This document shows positions 38,381 to 46,549 of a stretch of DNA of 64,000 nt, one piece after another. This stretch comes from Syntrophotalea carbinolica DSM 2380 (GTDB lineage Bacteria; Desulfobacterota; Desulfuromonadia; Desulfuromonadales; Syntrophotaleaceae): assembly GCF_000012885.1 (NCBI RefSeq), contig NC_007498.2, positions 2,046,001 through 2,110,000 of the forward strand. Reading direction: 5' to 3'. Position 1 is the first letter of the stretch; each line of letters opens with the position of its first letter. Position numbers and translations under genes: made by a program. Under the pieces are notes generated by a model, which was not told the DNA's origin, did not search any database, and worked only from the letters and a program-made list of their open reading frames with translations.

Positions 38381-39386
38381 ACTTCTACCGCCCATATCTG
38401 TCCTCAAAACGCACAATATCATCCTCCCCGAGATAAGCCCCGGACTGCACCTCGATCAGCTCCAGCGGTATCAACCCGGGATTTTCCAGGCGGTGTTTCA
38501 CGCCGAGGGGAATATAAGTCGACTGGTTTTCGGAAAGGACCAGGGTTTCGTCATCCTTGGTAATACGGGCCGTGCCACTAACAACGATCCAGTGTTCAGC
38601 CCGATGGTGATGCATTTGCAAAGACAGGCAGGCGCCGGGATTAACCGTAATGCGCTTGACCTGAAACCGATCGCTTTGGTCGATGCTCTCGTAGCTTCCC
38701 CAAGGCCGGTTAACCCGCCGGTGCAGCAATGCCTCGCCCCTGCCCTGCTCTTTAAGTTGCTCGACAATGGCCTTGACGTCCTGAGCCCGATCCCGCCGCG
38801 CAACCAGCACGGCATCGGCGGTTTCCACCACCACATGATCCTCAAGCCCGACGGCGGCAACCATGCGACCACTGGAGTGCAGATAACAATTGCGGCTGTC
38901 GTGGGTCAACACATCACCACGCATCACATTGCCGGCACTGTCTGCCTGCCCCACTTCCCACAGCGCCGACCAGGATCCGACATCACTCCACCCCGCATCC
39001 AGCGGAATCACCGCTGCATCGGCAGTCTTCTCCATCACCGCATAGTCAATGGAATCCTTCGGACAAGCCCCGAACGCCTCCGCATCCAACCGTACAAAAT
39101 CAAGATCCCGCTGCGCCTTTTCCAAAGCTTCACGACAGCAACTCAGCATTTCCGGTGCAAACTTCTCCAGCTCCTCCAAATACCGCGAAGCCCGGAACAT
39201 GAACATACCGCTGTTCCAGTAGTAGTCGCCGGAAGCGAGATACGATTCGGCAGTAGATTGATCCGGCTTCTCTACAAATTCAGCAACAGGATAAGCGCTC
39301 GTTTCTACAGTCGCTTGCCTTTGAGCATTACCAACGGAACCATCAGTCTCAGGTTTGAGCTTATCATCCAATAACCAATCACTAAT

Positions 39387-40463
39387 TGTTGGGTCCCGGA
39401 TGATTCCATTAGCAGAAAAAGCTTCCCGTTATTCTTAGCTCGGGATATGCTTTTTGATATTCTCTGCGGTGAAATCTAAAGGAGTCTGATATGACGATAC
39501 GGTTACACGCTAATGCCACAACGACCCCGAAAATCCGACGATATATCCAAGAGTCGGAAAAATCGCACAAGGCTTTAGCTAAAGAACTGGGCATATCCAT
39601 TGACACGGTACGTCGCTGGCGCAAACGTGACGATGTTCACGATCGGTCTCATACGGCACACCGACTGAATACAACGATGACCGAAGCCCAGGAAGCCGTT
39701 GTCATCGAGTTGCGTCGCTCTTTGTTGTTGTCTCTCGATGATCTCCTGGTCGTCACTCGGGAATTTGTCAATGCTGACGTCTCTCGTGCGGGACTTGACC
39801 GTTGTTTGCGACGACATGGGGTATCCCGATTGGCGGACCTGATCCCGAAAGAGGAAACGGCCAACAACAAGCCCAAAACATTTAAAAACTACGATCCGGG
39901 GTTCGTTCATGTCGATATCAAATATTTGCCACAGATGCCGGACGAAACCTCTCGGCGTTACCTGTTTGTAGGCATCGACCGTGCTACCCGCTGGGTTTAC
40001 CTGGAAGTGTGCAAGAGCAAATCCGCCCAAGCCGCAAAGGGCTTTTTGAATCGCCTGGTAGCCAAAGCGCCATTTGTGATCAAAAAATTGCTCACCGACA
40101 ACGACAAGGCATTCACGGATCGATTTTCCACTGCTGGAGAGAGAAAGCCAACAGGGAATCATGTATTCGACAAAACCTGCGTTCAGCATGGTATTGAACA
40201 TCGGCTTATTCCTCCACGCCACCCTCAGACCAACGGGATGGTTGAGCGATTCAACGGTCGCATCAGCGAGGTTTTGGCAACAACCCGGTTCGATTCCGCC
40301 GAAAATTTGGAGCAGACATTGTTACGTTATGGTTATCTATACAACCAGCATATTCCTCAGCGAGCGTTGGGGCATAAAGCTCCCATACAAGCGCTGAAGG
40401 ATTGGCAAAAAAAGAAACCAAAACTTTTCCGTAAACAGGTCAGGAATCATGCGGGACCTGACA
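39387..40463 (+). mobile_element. IS481-family insertion sequence, complete
   Basis: A 1077-bp element with 21-bp imperfect terminal inverted repeats: TGTTGGGTCCCGGATGATTCC at 39387-39407 and, reversed, TGTCAGGTCCCGCATGATTCC at 40443-40463. Ends starting TGT are usual for the family. The 6-bp flanks ACTAAT at 39381-39386 and 40464-40469 are a target duplication. One transposase gene fills the element. It interrupts manC copy A within a heptad array. Confidence 0.9.
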
Positions 40464-40468
40464 ACTAA
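39491..40468 (+). CDS. IS481-family transposase
   Basis: A 325-residue DDE transposase. It has an N-terminal helix-turn-helix (KALAKELGISIDTVRRWRKR), then an rve core with Asp in FVHVDIKYLP, Asp in KLLTDNDKAF and Glu in NGMVERFNGR. GGAG precedes the ATG. The frame runs through the right inverted repeat and its stop TAA (40466-40468) lies in the target duplication outside the element, so other insertions of this IS would have different C-terminal ends. It appears intact. Confidence 0.9.
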   Translation: MTIRLHANATTTPKIRRYIQESEKSHKALAKELGISIDTVRRWRKRDDVHDRSHTAHRLNTTMTEAQEAVVIELRRSLLLSLDDLLVVTREFVNADVSRAGLDRCLRRHGVSRLADLIPKEETANNKPKTFKNYDPGFVHVDIKYLPQMPDETSRRYLFVGIDRATRWVYLEVCKSKSAQAAKGFLNRLVAKAPFVIKKLLTDNDKAFTDRFSTAGERKPTGNHVFDKTCVQHGIEHRLIPPRHPQTNGMVERFNGRISEVLATTRFDSAENLEQTLLRYGYLYNQHIPQRALGHKAPIQALKDWQKKKPKLFRKQVRNHAGPDN

Positions 40469-40988
40469 TCACTAATGACTGCTTCTCAGCTCGTATGTAC
40501 CCATACCCCGTCTCAGCCTTCGTCGGAACAATCCCAAAAGTCACCAACTTCCCCGCTTCAGCAAGCTTCGCGCCCTCAACCACCGCACCACGGAAAGTCA
40601 GATCATCAACAATCACATGATCAGCCGGCAATATAAGCAAAACCGGATCATCCCCAGCACCCTGCGCCTGTAAAGCAGCTACAGCCACAGCCGGAGCGGT
40701 ATTGCGTCCCACCGGCTCCAGCATAATGGCGCCCGCAGGGCAACCAGCCTGACGCAACTGCTCCGCCACCATAAACCGGTGACTTTTGTTGCAGACCACC
40801 AGCGGTTCGGCCAGATTTTGCAGACCGTTTAGACGCAGCTGGGTCTCCTGCAGCATGGTAGCTTCATGGATTAAAGGTAGGAATTGCTTAGGATATTGAT
40901 CACGGGATAAGGGCCAGAGACGAGTGCCGGCTCCGCCAGAGAGGATTATCGGAAGTATCATGTTATCTTCACATGGAGAGTTGTAAAT

Positions 40989-41333
40989 CTAAGCTAAACC
41001 TTTATCTAGCTCCATCAAAAGTATTTTCAACCCTGGCAAGTCATCCTGAATTGTTCTCCAAACAACTTCAACGTCCACACCAAAGTACTCGTGAATCAAG
41101 ACATTTCTGATGCCTCTCATCTTCGCCCAGGGAATTTTTCGGAACCGTTCTTGAACCTCGAAAGGCACATAATTTGCTGCCTATCCGATAATCTCAAAAT
41201 TACGAATAACCGCATCAACGGTTTTTTGATCCTGTTACCATTCAGGATAATCAAGACCAGCGGAATATTCCTGAATACGAGTAATTGCCTCCAGAATGTC
41301 CTCGATCCGAAACCTCCAGTCCCTAGTGGACAT
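40989..41333 (-). pseudogene. HEPN-domain (DUF86) gene with two in-frame stops
   Basis: Translation from ATG 41333 gives MSTRDWRFRIEDILEAITRI, then a TAA at codon 33 (41237-41235), KTVDAVIRNFEIIG, a TAG at codon 51 (41183-41181) where relatives have Glu, and later KMRGIRNVLIHEYFG, which holds the R-x4-6-H toxin motif. Both stops are single-base changes in an otherwise well-kept 115-codon frame. HEPN proteins of this type are RNase toxins paired with MNT nucleotidyltransferases. The pair overlaps by 11 bases. The toxin is probably dead. Confidence 0.82.
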
Positions 41334-41616
41334 GAACAGCCTCCCCAAGGATTTTATCGCGCAGTTGTTTTTTGAGGGCCTTCATAGTCACAAGATCAAC
41401 CGGCTGATGAAACAAGCCCTCGAGATACTCTTTTAAATCCAAGTATTTAAACATCCCAGGCACTTGACTGTAGGTAACCAGGATATCGAGATCGCTATCC
41501 GGCCTAGATTCCCCTCTGGCAACCGAACCAAAAAGAGACAGGGATTGAACATCGAATTTTTGCCGGATTTCTTCCATATGTTGTGAAAGAATCCGGATGA
41601 CCTGCTCCCGTTGCAT
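41323..41616 (-). CDS. MNT-type minimal nucleotidyltransferase (antitoxin)
   Basis: A 97-residue protein with GSVARGE (30-36) and DSDLDILV (40-47), the G-S and D-x-D catalytic pattern of minimal nucleotidyltransferases. In HEPN/MNT modules it neutralises the HEPN toxin by modifying it. I choose ATG 41616 (GGGA upstream). A longer open frame to 41742 lacks a good start. It is intact while its partner is broken. Confidence 0.85.
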   Translation of the reverse strand: MQREQVIRILSQHMEEIRQKFDVQSLSLFGSVARGESRPDSDLDILVTYSQVPGMFKYLDLKEYLEGLFHQPVDLVTMKALKKQLRDKILGEAVHVH

Positions 41617-41810
41617 GACATATCCCTTTCGGAAACTGTATCCATCCAAGTTGTTCCCGCCTGGCAAGGGATCGGCATGCGGGGCAACTCTGAAAGAAAT
41701 AGGAGTTTTGCGGCTCCCGCTTTTCAAACAGTACCTACACACTTTTTATAGCACGAGTTTGAGAATCGTAATAACTCAAAATCATGTTTTAACCAACCGT
41801 TCTTCCCTGC

Positions 41811-42605
41811 TCACGGAAACAGCTCTCTAAGGCTATCGTCTGTTCGATAAAGATCCTCTCCAGCCGCACTTCGACGGCACACCCCGGAGCGGGTGATACC
41901 CAGGATGCGAGCGACGGCTTCACCCGAATAACCCATACGTCTGAAACCGAGATAACTGATCAGACTGCGAGCATCCGTCACCGCGTTGCGACGACCTGGT
42001 TGTCGGATATCCTCGACCGTGACACCGAACACTTCCGCCACCTTTTCTGCCAAAATTTCGAGCGTCAGAATCGAAGGTTCGGATGATGAAATGCGCGACT
42101 CATCTAGCAGTCCCTGCACAAACTCACCCGAACCGAGTACCCGTTCATCGTACATCTGGGGTTTATCCTCCACCCCGGTCATCATCACACGGCGCAACCC
42201 GCCGCCACAAAGCTCTTCACGCTCCCCCTGCCCCGCGCCGATGCTAACAAACTGACGGTAAGCAGTTCGCGCCGTTCTGAGGGAGCCACCGAACCGACCG
42301 AGAACTTCGTCGGTATTTTGTCCGGTCAAATCCTGAGTTCCCATCAGCACCGCATGACCCGACCAGGGATAGCTGTCCAAAGCAGCCATATCACCAACTG
42401 CCCCGGCCCGCAACAGAAGATGGGAGTGGTTTCGCATCAGCGACCACGCCAGACATTCGGTGCCCGTCTCCCCCAGCAGAAGATTCATCCGCTGGAGAAA
42501 GGCGATCCGATCAGCATGATCGTGAAAAATTGGCTTTTTCTCGATGCCCCTTACCATGACGTGTTGAAGAAGATCCAGATGATCGATTCGCGCTGTTCTT
42601 GGCAT
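41811..42605 (-). CDS. RAYT-type (REP-associated) transposase with internal deletion
   Basis: A 264-residue relative of the 323-residue protein at 46550-47521. The start (ARIDHLDLLQHVMVRGIE) and HUH motif (HSH at 60-62, in NHSHLLLR) are present, but about 60 codons are missing in frame after LLLR. The lost part includes the stretch that in the other copy has GHLFQNRYKSIVC with the catalytic Tyr. The C-terminal domain (TLEILAEKVAEVFGVTVEDI, then RMGYSGEAVARILGI) is a DnaA-like DNA-binding module. Transposition activity is unlikely, while DNA binding could remain. Confidence 0.8.
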   Translation of the reverse strand: MPRTARIDHLDLLQHVMVRGIEKKPIFHDHADRIAFLQRMNLLLGETGTECLAWSLMRNHSHLLLRAGAVGDMAALDSYPWSGHAVLMGTQDLTGQNTDEVLGRFGGSLRTARTAYRQFVSIGAGQGEREELCGGGLRRVMMTGVEDKPQMYDERVLGSGEFVQGLLDESRISSSEPSILTLEILAEKVAEVFGVTVEDIRQPGRRNAVTDARSLISYLGFRRMGYSGEAVARILGITRSGVCRRSAAGEDLYRTDDSLRELFP

Positions 42606-42624
42606 GCATGTCAGAATATCGGCA

Positions 42625-42730
42625 AAAAATGATAAGTCAACAAGTCACCTACGTCCCCTCTGGGCTGCCTTGCAAGACCTGGCCCAGAAGCCTTTGCTGG
42701 GGTCCCGTCACCTCCGGGGTCCCCAGATGA
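42625..42730. repeat. REP-like repeat with ACAAGTCACCTACGTCCCCT
   Basis: It holds AAGTCAACAAGTCACCTACG and TTGCAAGACCTGGCCCAGA. Related copies lie at 43430-43465, 45555-45570, 45780-45910 and 46120-46150. The sequence GCATTGCAAGACCTGACCCC marks several of them. Such short repeats typically accompany RAYT genes and are their likely substrates. Confidence 0.6.
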
Positions 42731-42737
42731 CGATTCC

Positions 42738-43112
42738 TCACTCAGTGATCACGTCCAGCGGCACGTCAAGGGCTCGAGCAATGGCGGCAAGGGTTTCAAC
42801 CGTGCCTTGCCGCTTACCGGATTCAATCTGTGACAGGTACGGCTTGCTGATACCGGCCCGGTCGGCCAGTTCTTGCTGGGTCAGGCTGCGATAGTCCCGC
42901 CAAAGCTTGACCGGCGAATCACCTTCCAATTCGCGGCGGAGGATTTCCGCAGGAACCAGGAACTCCCGGCCGGCCCGGTAGGCCTCCTGGAATTCGGCCA
43001 CAGCCGCCGCATCGGCCTTGTCTTCAAAGGCCTCCAACAGCCGCAGGTAGTCGGCATATGGAATCACGGCATACTCGGGCTGGCCGTTTTTCTTGATGAT
43101 CTGCGCTTTCAT
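42738..43112 (-). CDS. XRE-family antitoxin/regulator
   Basis: A 124-residue protein. The N-terminal 40 residues (KAQIIKKNGQPEYAVIPYADYLRLLEAFED) resemble a PhD/RHH-like toxin-binding arm. Residues about 68-122 form a Cro/C1 helix-turn-helix (LTQQELADRAGISKPYLSQIESGKR). It is translated by a 4-base overlap (ATGA) after the toxin fragment gene. It probably represses its own operon. Confidence 0.85.
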   Translation of the reverse strand: MKAQIIKKNGQPEYAVIPYADYLRLLEAFEDKADAAAVAEFQEAYRAGREFLVPAEILRRELEGDSPVKLWRDYRSLTQQELADRAGISKPYLSQIESGKRQGTVETLAAIARALDVPLDVITE

Positions 43113-43318
43113 TGATAAACCTCTCCCCGCGATGCGATGCGCACCACGGCAACCACCAGTGCCTGGTCATGGACCAGGTAGACAACCCGTAACCCCCCTA
43201 CCCTTAGACGATATCCTGGGTGGTTGGTGAGTTTGCGGACATTGTTATTCGGCGCGTATGGGTCAGCCGCCAGCGTCTCGATCTTCTCCATGACGAGTCT
43301 TGCTGTATTGCGCGGCAT
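43109..43318 (-). CDS. RelE-family toxin, 5' end probably damaged
   Basis: From ATG 43318 the 69-residue product covers the C-terminal two thirds of a RelE toxin (RNTARLVMEKIETLAADPY, then GYRLRVGGLRVVYLVHDQ). The frame can be read upstream as RYSIDYSKAARKALKS, which is the normal N-terminal strand and helix of the family, back to a TGA near 43377, but no ATG, GTG or TTG starts it. The start codon seems lost, so the toxin is either truncated or silent. The antitoxin gene downstream is intact. Confidence 0.7.
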   Translation of the reverse strand: MPRNTARLVMEKIETLAADPYAPNNNVRKLTNHPGYRLRVGGLRVVYLVHDQALVVAVVRIASRGEVYQ

Positions 43319-43539
43319 ACTTTTCAGAGCCTTGCGGGCGGCCTTTGAGTAATCGATCGAGTACCTGCTTCAGGTTAGCTAATTGCAAACATATGTGCAA
43401 ACAAAAACCTTTTCCGTCTGCTGCGATAAGTCAACAAGTCACCTACGTCCCCTCTGGGGGACATTACCCCATGGGTTATTCTTCCATCTGGGGCCCCAGG
43501 AGTTGCGCTATGTCTTGCCTTCAGATCAAACTTAATTTA

Positions 43540-43553
43540 AACTGAATTCAGTT
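43540..43553. promoter_or_regulatory. 14-bp palindrome, possible operator
   Basis: A perfect palindrome (AACTGAATTCAGTT) in an AT-rich stretch just left of the ISL3 element. Before insertion it would have lain about 35 bases upstream of the PhD-type antitoxin start, a usual place for an autoregulatory operator. Confidence 0.4.
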
Positions 43554-43562
43554 AACAAAATG

Positions 43563-44868
43563 GGCTCTTCCCAAAATCGAGTGGGTAAGTTAGGGTTTCT
43601 CACATGAATGATACAGCTTTGTACGCTCAAATCCTTGGTATTCGGTCGCCCTGGAAGGTCGCCGAAGTGAAACTCGCGCTTGCTGCTGGCGAGGTCAGTG
43701 TTTTTGTTGAACGGGATCAAACTATCCCCATGACCTGTCCAAAGTGTGGGGCAACGGTCCCCGGCTACGACACGCGACAGCGGAAATGGCGGCACCTAGA
43801 TACCTGCCAGTATAAGACCATGCTTGTGGCCGATGTCCCCCGCGTTCAGTGCCCTGAGCACGGCGTCGTGACCGTTGAAGTGCCTTGGGCGGAACCTGGC
43901 TCCGGGTTCACGGCCCTGTTTGAAGCCTTGGTCATCGACTGGCTCAAGGAGGCCACTATCTCGGCCGTCTCCCGACAGATGAATCTCAGCTGGAACGCCA
44001 TTGACGGCATCATGGTGCGGGCCGTCGCGCGGGGCCTTGCGCGACGCGAAAACGAGGCTCCCAAGCATCTTGGTATCGACGAGACCTCCTTCCGCAAGCG
44101 GCACGATTATGTCACAGTCGTCTCGGACCAGGAGCAAGGACACGTGCTCCATGTCGCCCTGGGGCGAAACAAGAAGGATCTGACGGACTACTACGACTCC
44201 CTTTCCGAGGAACAGAAAGCAGGCATTGAGTCGGTTTCCATGGATATGTGGCCTGCCTACATCAACGCTACTCTGGCGAAGATTCCCGACGCGTCCCGGA
44301 AAATCGCCTTCGACAAGTTTCATGTGGCCAAATATCTCGGCGAGGCCGTCGACAAGGTGCGCCGTGAAGAACATAAGGTGCTACTCAAACAGGATTGCAA
44401 GGATCTGAGCGGCACCAAGCATGTGTGGTTGACCAACCCCGTCAACATGAGCGACAAGCAATGGCGCTGGTTTCGCGATCTGCGAGAGAGCAGCCTGAAA
44501 ACCGCCCGCGCCTGGGCGCTAAAAGAGGCCGCCATGGGATTGTGGCATTACGTTCGCAGACCCTGGGCCGTCAAGGCCTGGAAGAAGTGGCTGGCCTGGG
44601 CTGTTCGTTGCCGCTTGCAGCCCATGAAAAAGGTTGCGAAAACGATCAAAGAGCACCTTTGGGGCATTCTCAATGCCATCATTCTGAAGGTCACCAACGG
44701 CCCGGCCGAGAGCATCAACAGCCGGATCAAAACTATCAAGGTAAGAAGTCGCGGATTCCGCAATAAGGAGCGGTTCCGCAATGCCATTTATTTCCATCTC
44801 GGGGGCTTGAAGCTATACCCTGAAGGCATCATGCGATAGCTGTTACCCACTCGATCGGGGGAAGAGCC
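43563..44868 (+). mobile_element. ISL3-family insertion sequence, complete
   Basis: A 1306-bp element with 26-bp terminal inverted repeats that match at 23 positions (GGCTCTTCCC, then ATCGAGTGGGTAA after a variable triplet). The 8-bp flanks ACAAAATG at 43555-43562 and 44869-44876 are a perfect target duplication, the usual ISL3 size. It has one transposase gene. The insertion point is immediately before the ribosome site of the downstream antitoxin gene. Confidence 0.95.
43604..44839 (+). CDS. ISL3-family transposase
   Basis: A 411-residue transposase. The N-terminal zinc finger has CPKCG and, further on, CPEHG. A helix-turn-helix (ATISAVSRQMNLSWNAIDGI) follows, then the DDE core with LGIDETSFRKRHDYVTVV, VSMDMWPAYI and the C-terminal ESINSRIKTIKVRSRGFRN with the Glu. 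All family blocks are present and the frame is uninterrupted, so it is probably active. Confidence 0.95.
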   Translation: MNDTALYAQILGIRSPWKVAEVKLALAAGEVSVFVERDQTIPMTCPKCGATVPGYDTRQRKWRHLDTCQYKTMLVADVPRVQCPEHGVVTVEVPWAEPGSGFTALFEALVIDWLKEATISAVSRQMNLSWNAIDGIMVRAVARGLARRENEAPKHLGIDETSFRKRHDYVTVVSDQEQGHVLHVALGRNKKDLTDYYDSLSEEQKAGIESVSMDMWPAYINATLAKIPDASRKIAFDKFHVAKYLGEAVDKVRREEHKVLLKQDCKDLSGTKHVWLTNPVNMSDKQWRWFRDLRESSLKTARAWALKEAAMGLWHYVRRPWAVKAWKKWLAWAVRCRLQPMKKVAKTIKEHLWGILNAIILKVTNGPAESINSRIKTIKVRSRGFRNKERFRNAIYFHLGGLKLYPEGIMR

Positions 44869-44888
44869 ACAAAATGGAGGTTCCAGCG

Positions 44889-45176
44889 ATGAAACTGAGC
44901 GAATCCGTTAAACCGATTACTTATTTCAAGGCCCATTCGGCTGAGGTTTTAGGCCATCTCGACCAAGACGGCAACGCCCTGGTTATTACTCAAAATGGCG
45001 AAGCGAAAGCCGTGATCATGGGCATCCGTGAATATGAACGCCTTAAAGACACCATTGCGCTCATGCAGCTCCTGGCGCAAAGCGAGCGCAGCCTCCGGGA
45101 AGGTCGCGGCAAAACCTTGGATGAGGGATTTGAAGAGCTTTGGAAGAAAATTGACCATGAGGAAAAAAAGGGATGA
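44889..45176 (+). CDS. PhD/YefM-family antitoxin
   Basis: A 95-residue protein with the PhD/YefM fold (SVKPITYFKAHSAEVLGHL, ITQNGEAKAVIMGIREYERL) and a charged C-terminal toxin-binding tail. I start it at ATG 44889: GGAGG lies eight bases upstream. An ATG at 44874 is formed inside the ISL3 target duplication and overlaps that site. Its promoter is now separated by 1.3 kb of insertion sequence, so expression may depend on read-through. Confidence 0.88.
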   Translation: MKLSESVKPITYFKAHSAEVLGHLDQDGNALVITQNGEAKAVIMGIREYERLKDTIALMQLLAQSERSLREGRGKTLDEGFEELWKKIDHEEKKG

Positions 45177-45502
45177 AAACCTACCAGGTTGTGCTTGCCC
45201 CCGATTTCCTTTCCGATCTTTTTGAGCTGTATCGATATGTGGCCCTCAGAGATGGCAAGGATAGAGCCAGAGATTTGGTACAAAAACTGGAAAAAGCCGC
45301 TCGACAGCTCAAAAATTTCCCGGACCGCGGCCACGCATTGCCGGAACTGGTACCTATGGGGATCCAGGACATCCAAGAAATCACCAACGGTCCTTATCGG
45401 ATTATATATAAAGTGCTGGACAACGCCGTTCACATATTGGCCTGCATCGATGGCCGCCGGGATGTTGAACAGGTTTTGATACAGCGAGCCTTAAGTGTTT
45501 AA
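45173..45502 (+). CDS. RelE/ParE-family toxin
   Basis: A 109-residue protein with the ParE/RelE pattern: YQVVLAPDFLSDLFELYRYV, RQLKNFPDRGHALPELVPMG, YRIIYKVLDNAVHILACID. The start overlaps the antitoxin stop by four bases (ATGA), which couples translation. It is intact. With the antitoxin it forms a complete type II module. Confidence 0.88.
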   Translation: MKTYQVVLAPDFLSDLFELYRYVALRDGKDRARDLVQKLEKAARQLKNFPDRGHALPELVPMGIQDIQEITNGPYRIIYKVLDNAVHILACIDGRRDVEQVLIQRALSV

Positions 45503-45567
45503 GAGACAATGGATCATCCTACCCCCCTGCAGCCTCTGTTACCACACGATTAATCAACAAGTCACCT

Positions 45568-45724
45568 ACTGACAAAGCCAGCGATATTTTCGAACAACCT
45601 TACCGAGGAGGTTAAGGAAGGCCTCACGGTCTTTGTCGTCTCCAAAGATTCCCTGCCGGGCGTTACCCCGCGAAGTAAGGTGATAAACAGCCCCAGGGAA
45701 TTCAATGCGTAAGGAACGAGCCAT
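45568..45724 (-). pseudogene. 5' fragment of a RAYT/Y1 transposase gene, copy 1
   Basis: From ATG 45724 (AGGAGAGG upstream) it encodes ARSLRIEFPGAVYHLTSRGN then RQGIFGDDKDREAFLNLL and stops matching after KYRWLCQ, about 52 residues. The HUH motif, which should follow within a few residues, is absent. It is followed by REP-like sequence, so it looks like a truncated remnant. Confidence 0.75.
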
Positions 45725-45916
45725 GACTTCCACCTCTCCTTCCATCAGGAATTTAGCGTGAAAAGCAGCATTGCAAGACCTGACCCCAGAGCCTTCCAAA
45801 CAAAAAAACTTTTCCGTCTGCTGCGATAAGTCAACAGGTCACCTACGTCCCCTCTGCCCCCCTATCATCAGTAGTTAGCGTGAAAAAGTGGCATTGCAAG
45901 ACCTGACCCCAAAGCC

Positions 45917-46077
45917 CCTCCCTGACAAAGCCAGCGATATTTTCGAACAACCTTACCGAGGAGGTTAAGGAAGGCCTCACGGTCTTTGTCGTCTCCAAAG
46001 ATTCCCTGCCGGGCGTTACCCCGCGAAGTAAGGTGATAAACAGCCCCAGGGGATTCAATGCGTAAGGAACGAGCCAT
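45917..46077 (-). pseudogene. 5' fragment of a RAYT/Y1 transposase gene, copy 2
   Basis: Almost identical to the fragment at 45568-45724 (IESPG instead of IEFPG) and cut at the same point. The unit of about 230 bases, including the upstream TAGCGTG...GCATTGCAAGACCTGACCCC sequence, is repeated in tandem. The shared break point shows that duplication followed truncation. Confidence 0.75.
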
Positions 46078-46166
46078 GACTTCCACCTCTCCTTCCATCA
46101 GGAATTTAGCGTGGAAAAGTGGCATTGCAAGACCTGACCCCAGAGCCTTCCGCTGTGAGTCCCCAA

Positions 46167-46514
46167 GGGGACAAGTCGGGGACGTTCTTGCTTTAGTGCA
46201 TTAACAACCTGCCCACAACACCTGAAGATCGCCCTTGGACTGAAACAGCTCCTTACCTCGCCTGGCTGCCCGACTCACGGAAGAACCGCAGATACCAAGC
46301 CTCTTTCCGACCTCTACACCCGAATAGCGCAGTTTGGCCACGGCCAGAAAACAATAAACAGCACGGGCAGATGAAATCGTATCTTGTCGACCCCGCTGAC
46401 CGAGCCCCCCCCGGTTTTACTCGGAAAAAATCTTCAATAATTCGCTGCAGTTCTTCCAATGATTTTCGATCCTGCAATCGTCCCTTGAGATCATTCTGCT
46501 CACTAAGGGTTTCT
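46167..46514 (-). pseudogene. Tandem partial duplicate of the RAYT gene 3' end
   Basis: The sequence from GGGGACAAGTCGGGGACG to CACTAAGGGTTTCT recurs at 46516-46862 with offset 348-349. It carries the last third of the RAYT coding sequence. One C-run has eight Cs here but seven in the full gene, which shifts the frame. No start region remains. Confidence 0.85.
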
Positions 46515-46549
46515 AGGGGACAAGTCGGGGACGTTCTTGCTTTAGTGCA

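Larger units (their letters stand above)
39370..40480 (+). repeat. 7-bp-period array interrupted by the IS481-type element
   Basis: Without the insertion the coding sequence holds heptads AACCAAT, CACTAAT, CACTAAT, GACTGCT in register (AGTGATT family on the coding strand). The insertion lies inside this array. The equivalent position in manC copy B carries a longer array with a different word. Confidence 0.6.
38385..40961 (-). pseudogene. manC: manC copy A, split by an IS481-family element
   Basis: The gene is bifunctional mannose-1-phosphate guanylyltransferase/mannose-6-phosphate isomerase. The 5' part (40961 to 40464) encodes residues 1-166, including [12 protein letters not shown] and the [10 protein letters not shown] region. 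The 3' part (39380 to 38385) encodes VAEFVEKP, the rest of the transferase domain and the cupin isomerase domain (MHHHRAEHW). Removing the element and one 6-bp target copy joins the parts in frame to 497 codons, close to the 501 of copy B. As it stands it is inactive, though the two parts might be expressed separately. Confidence 0.92.
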
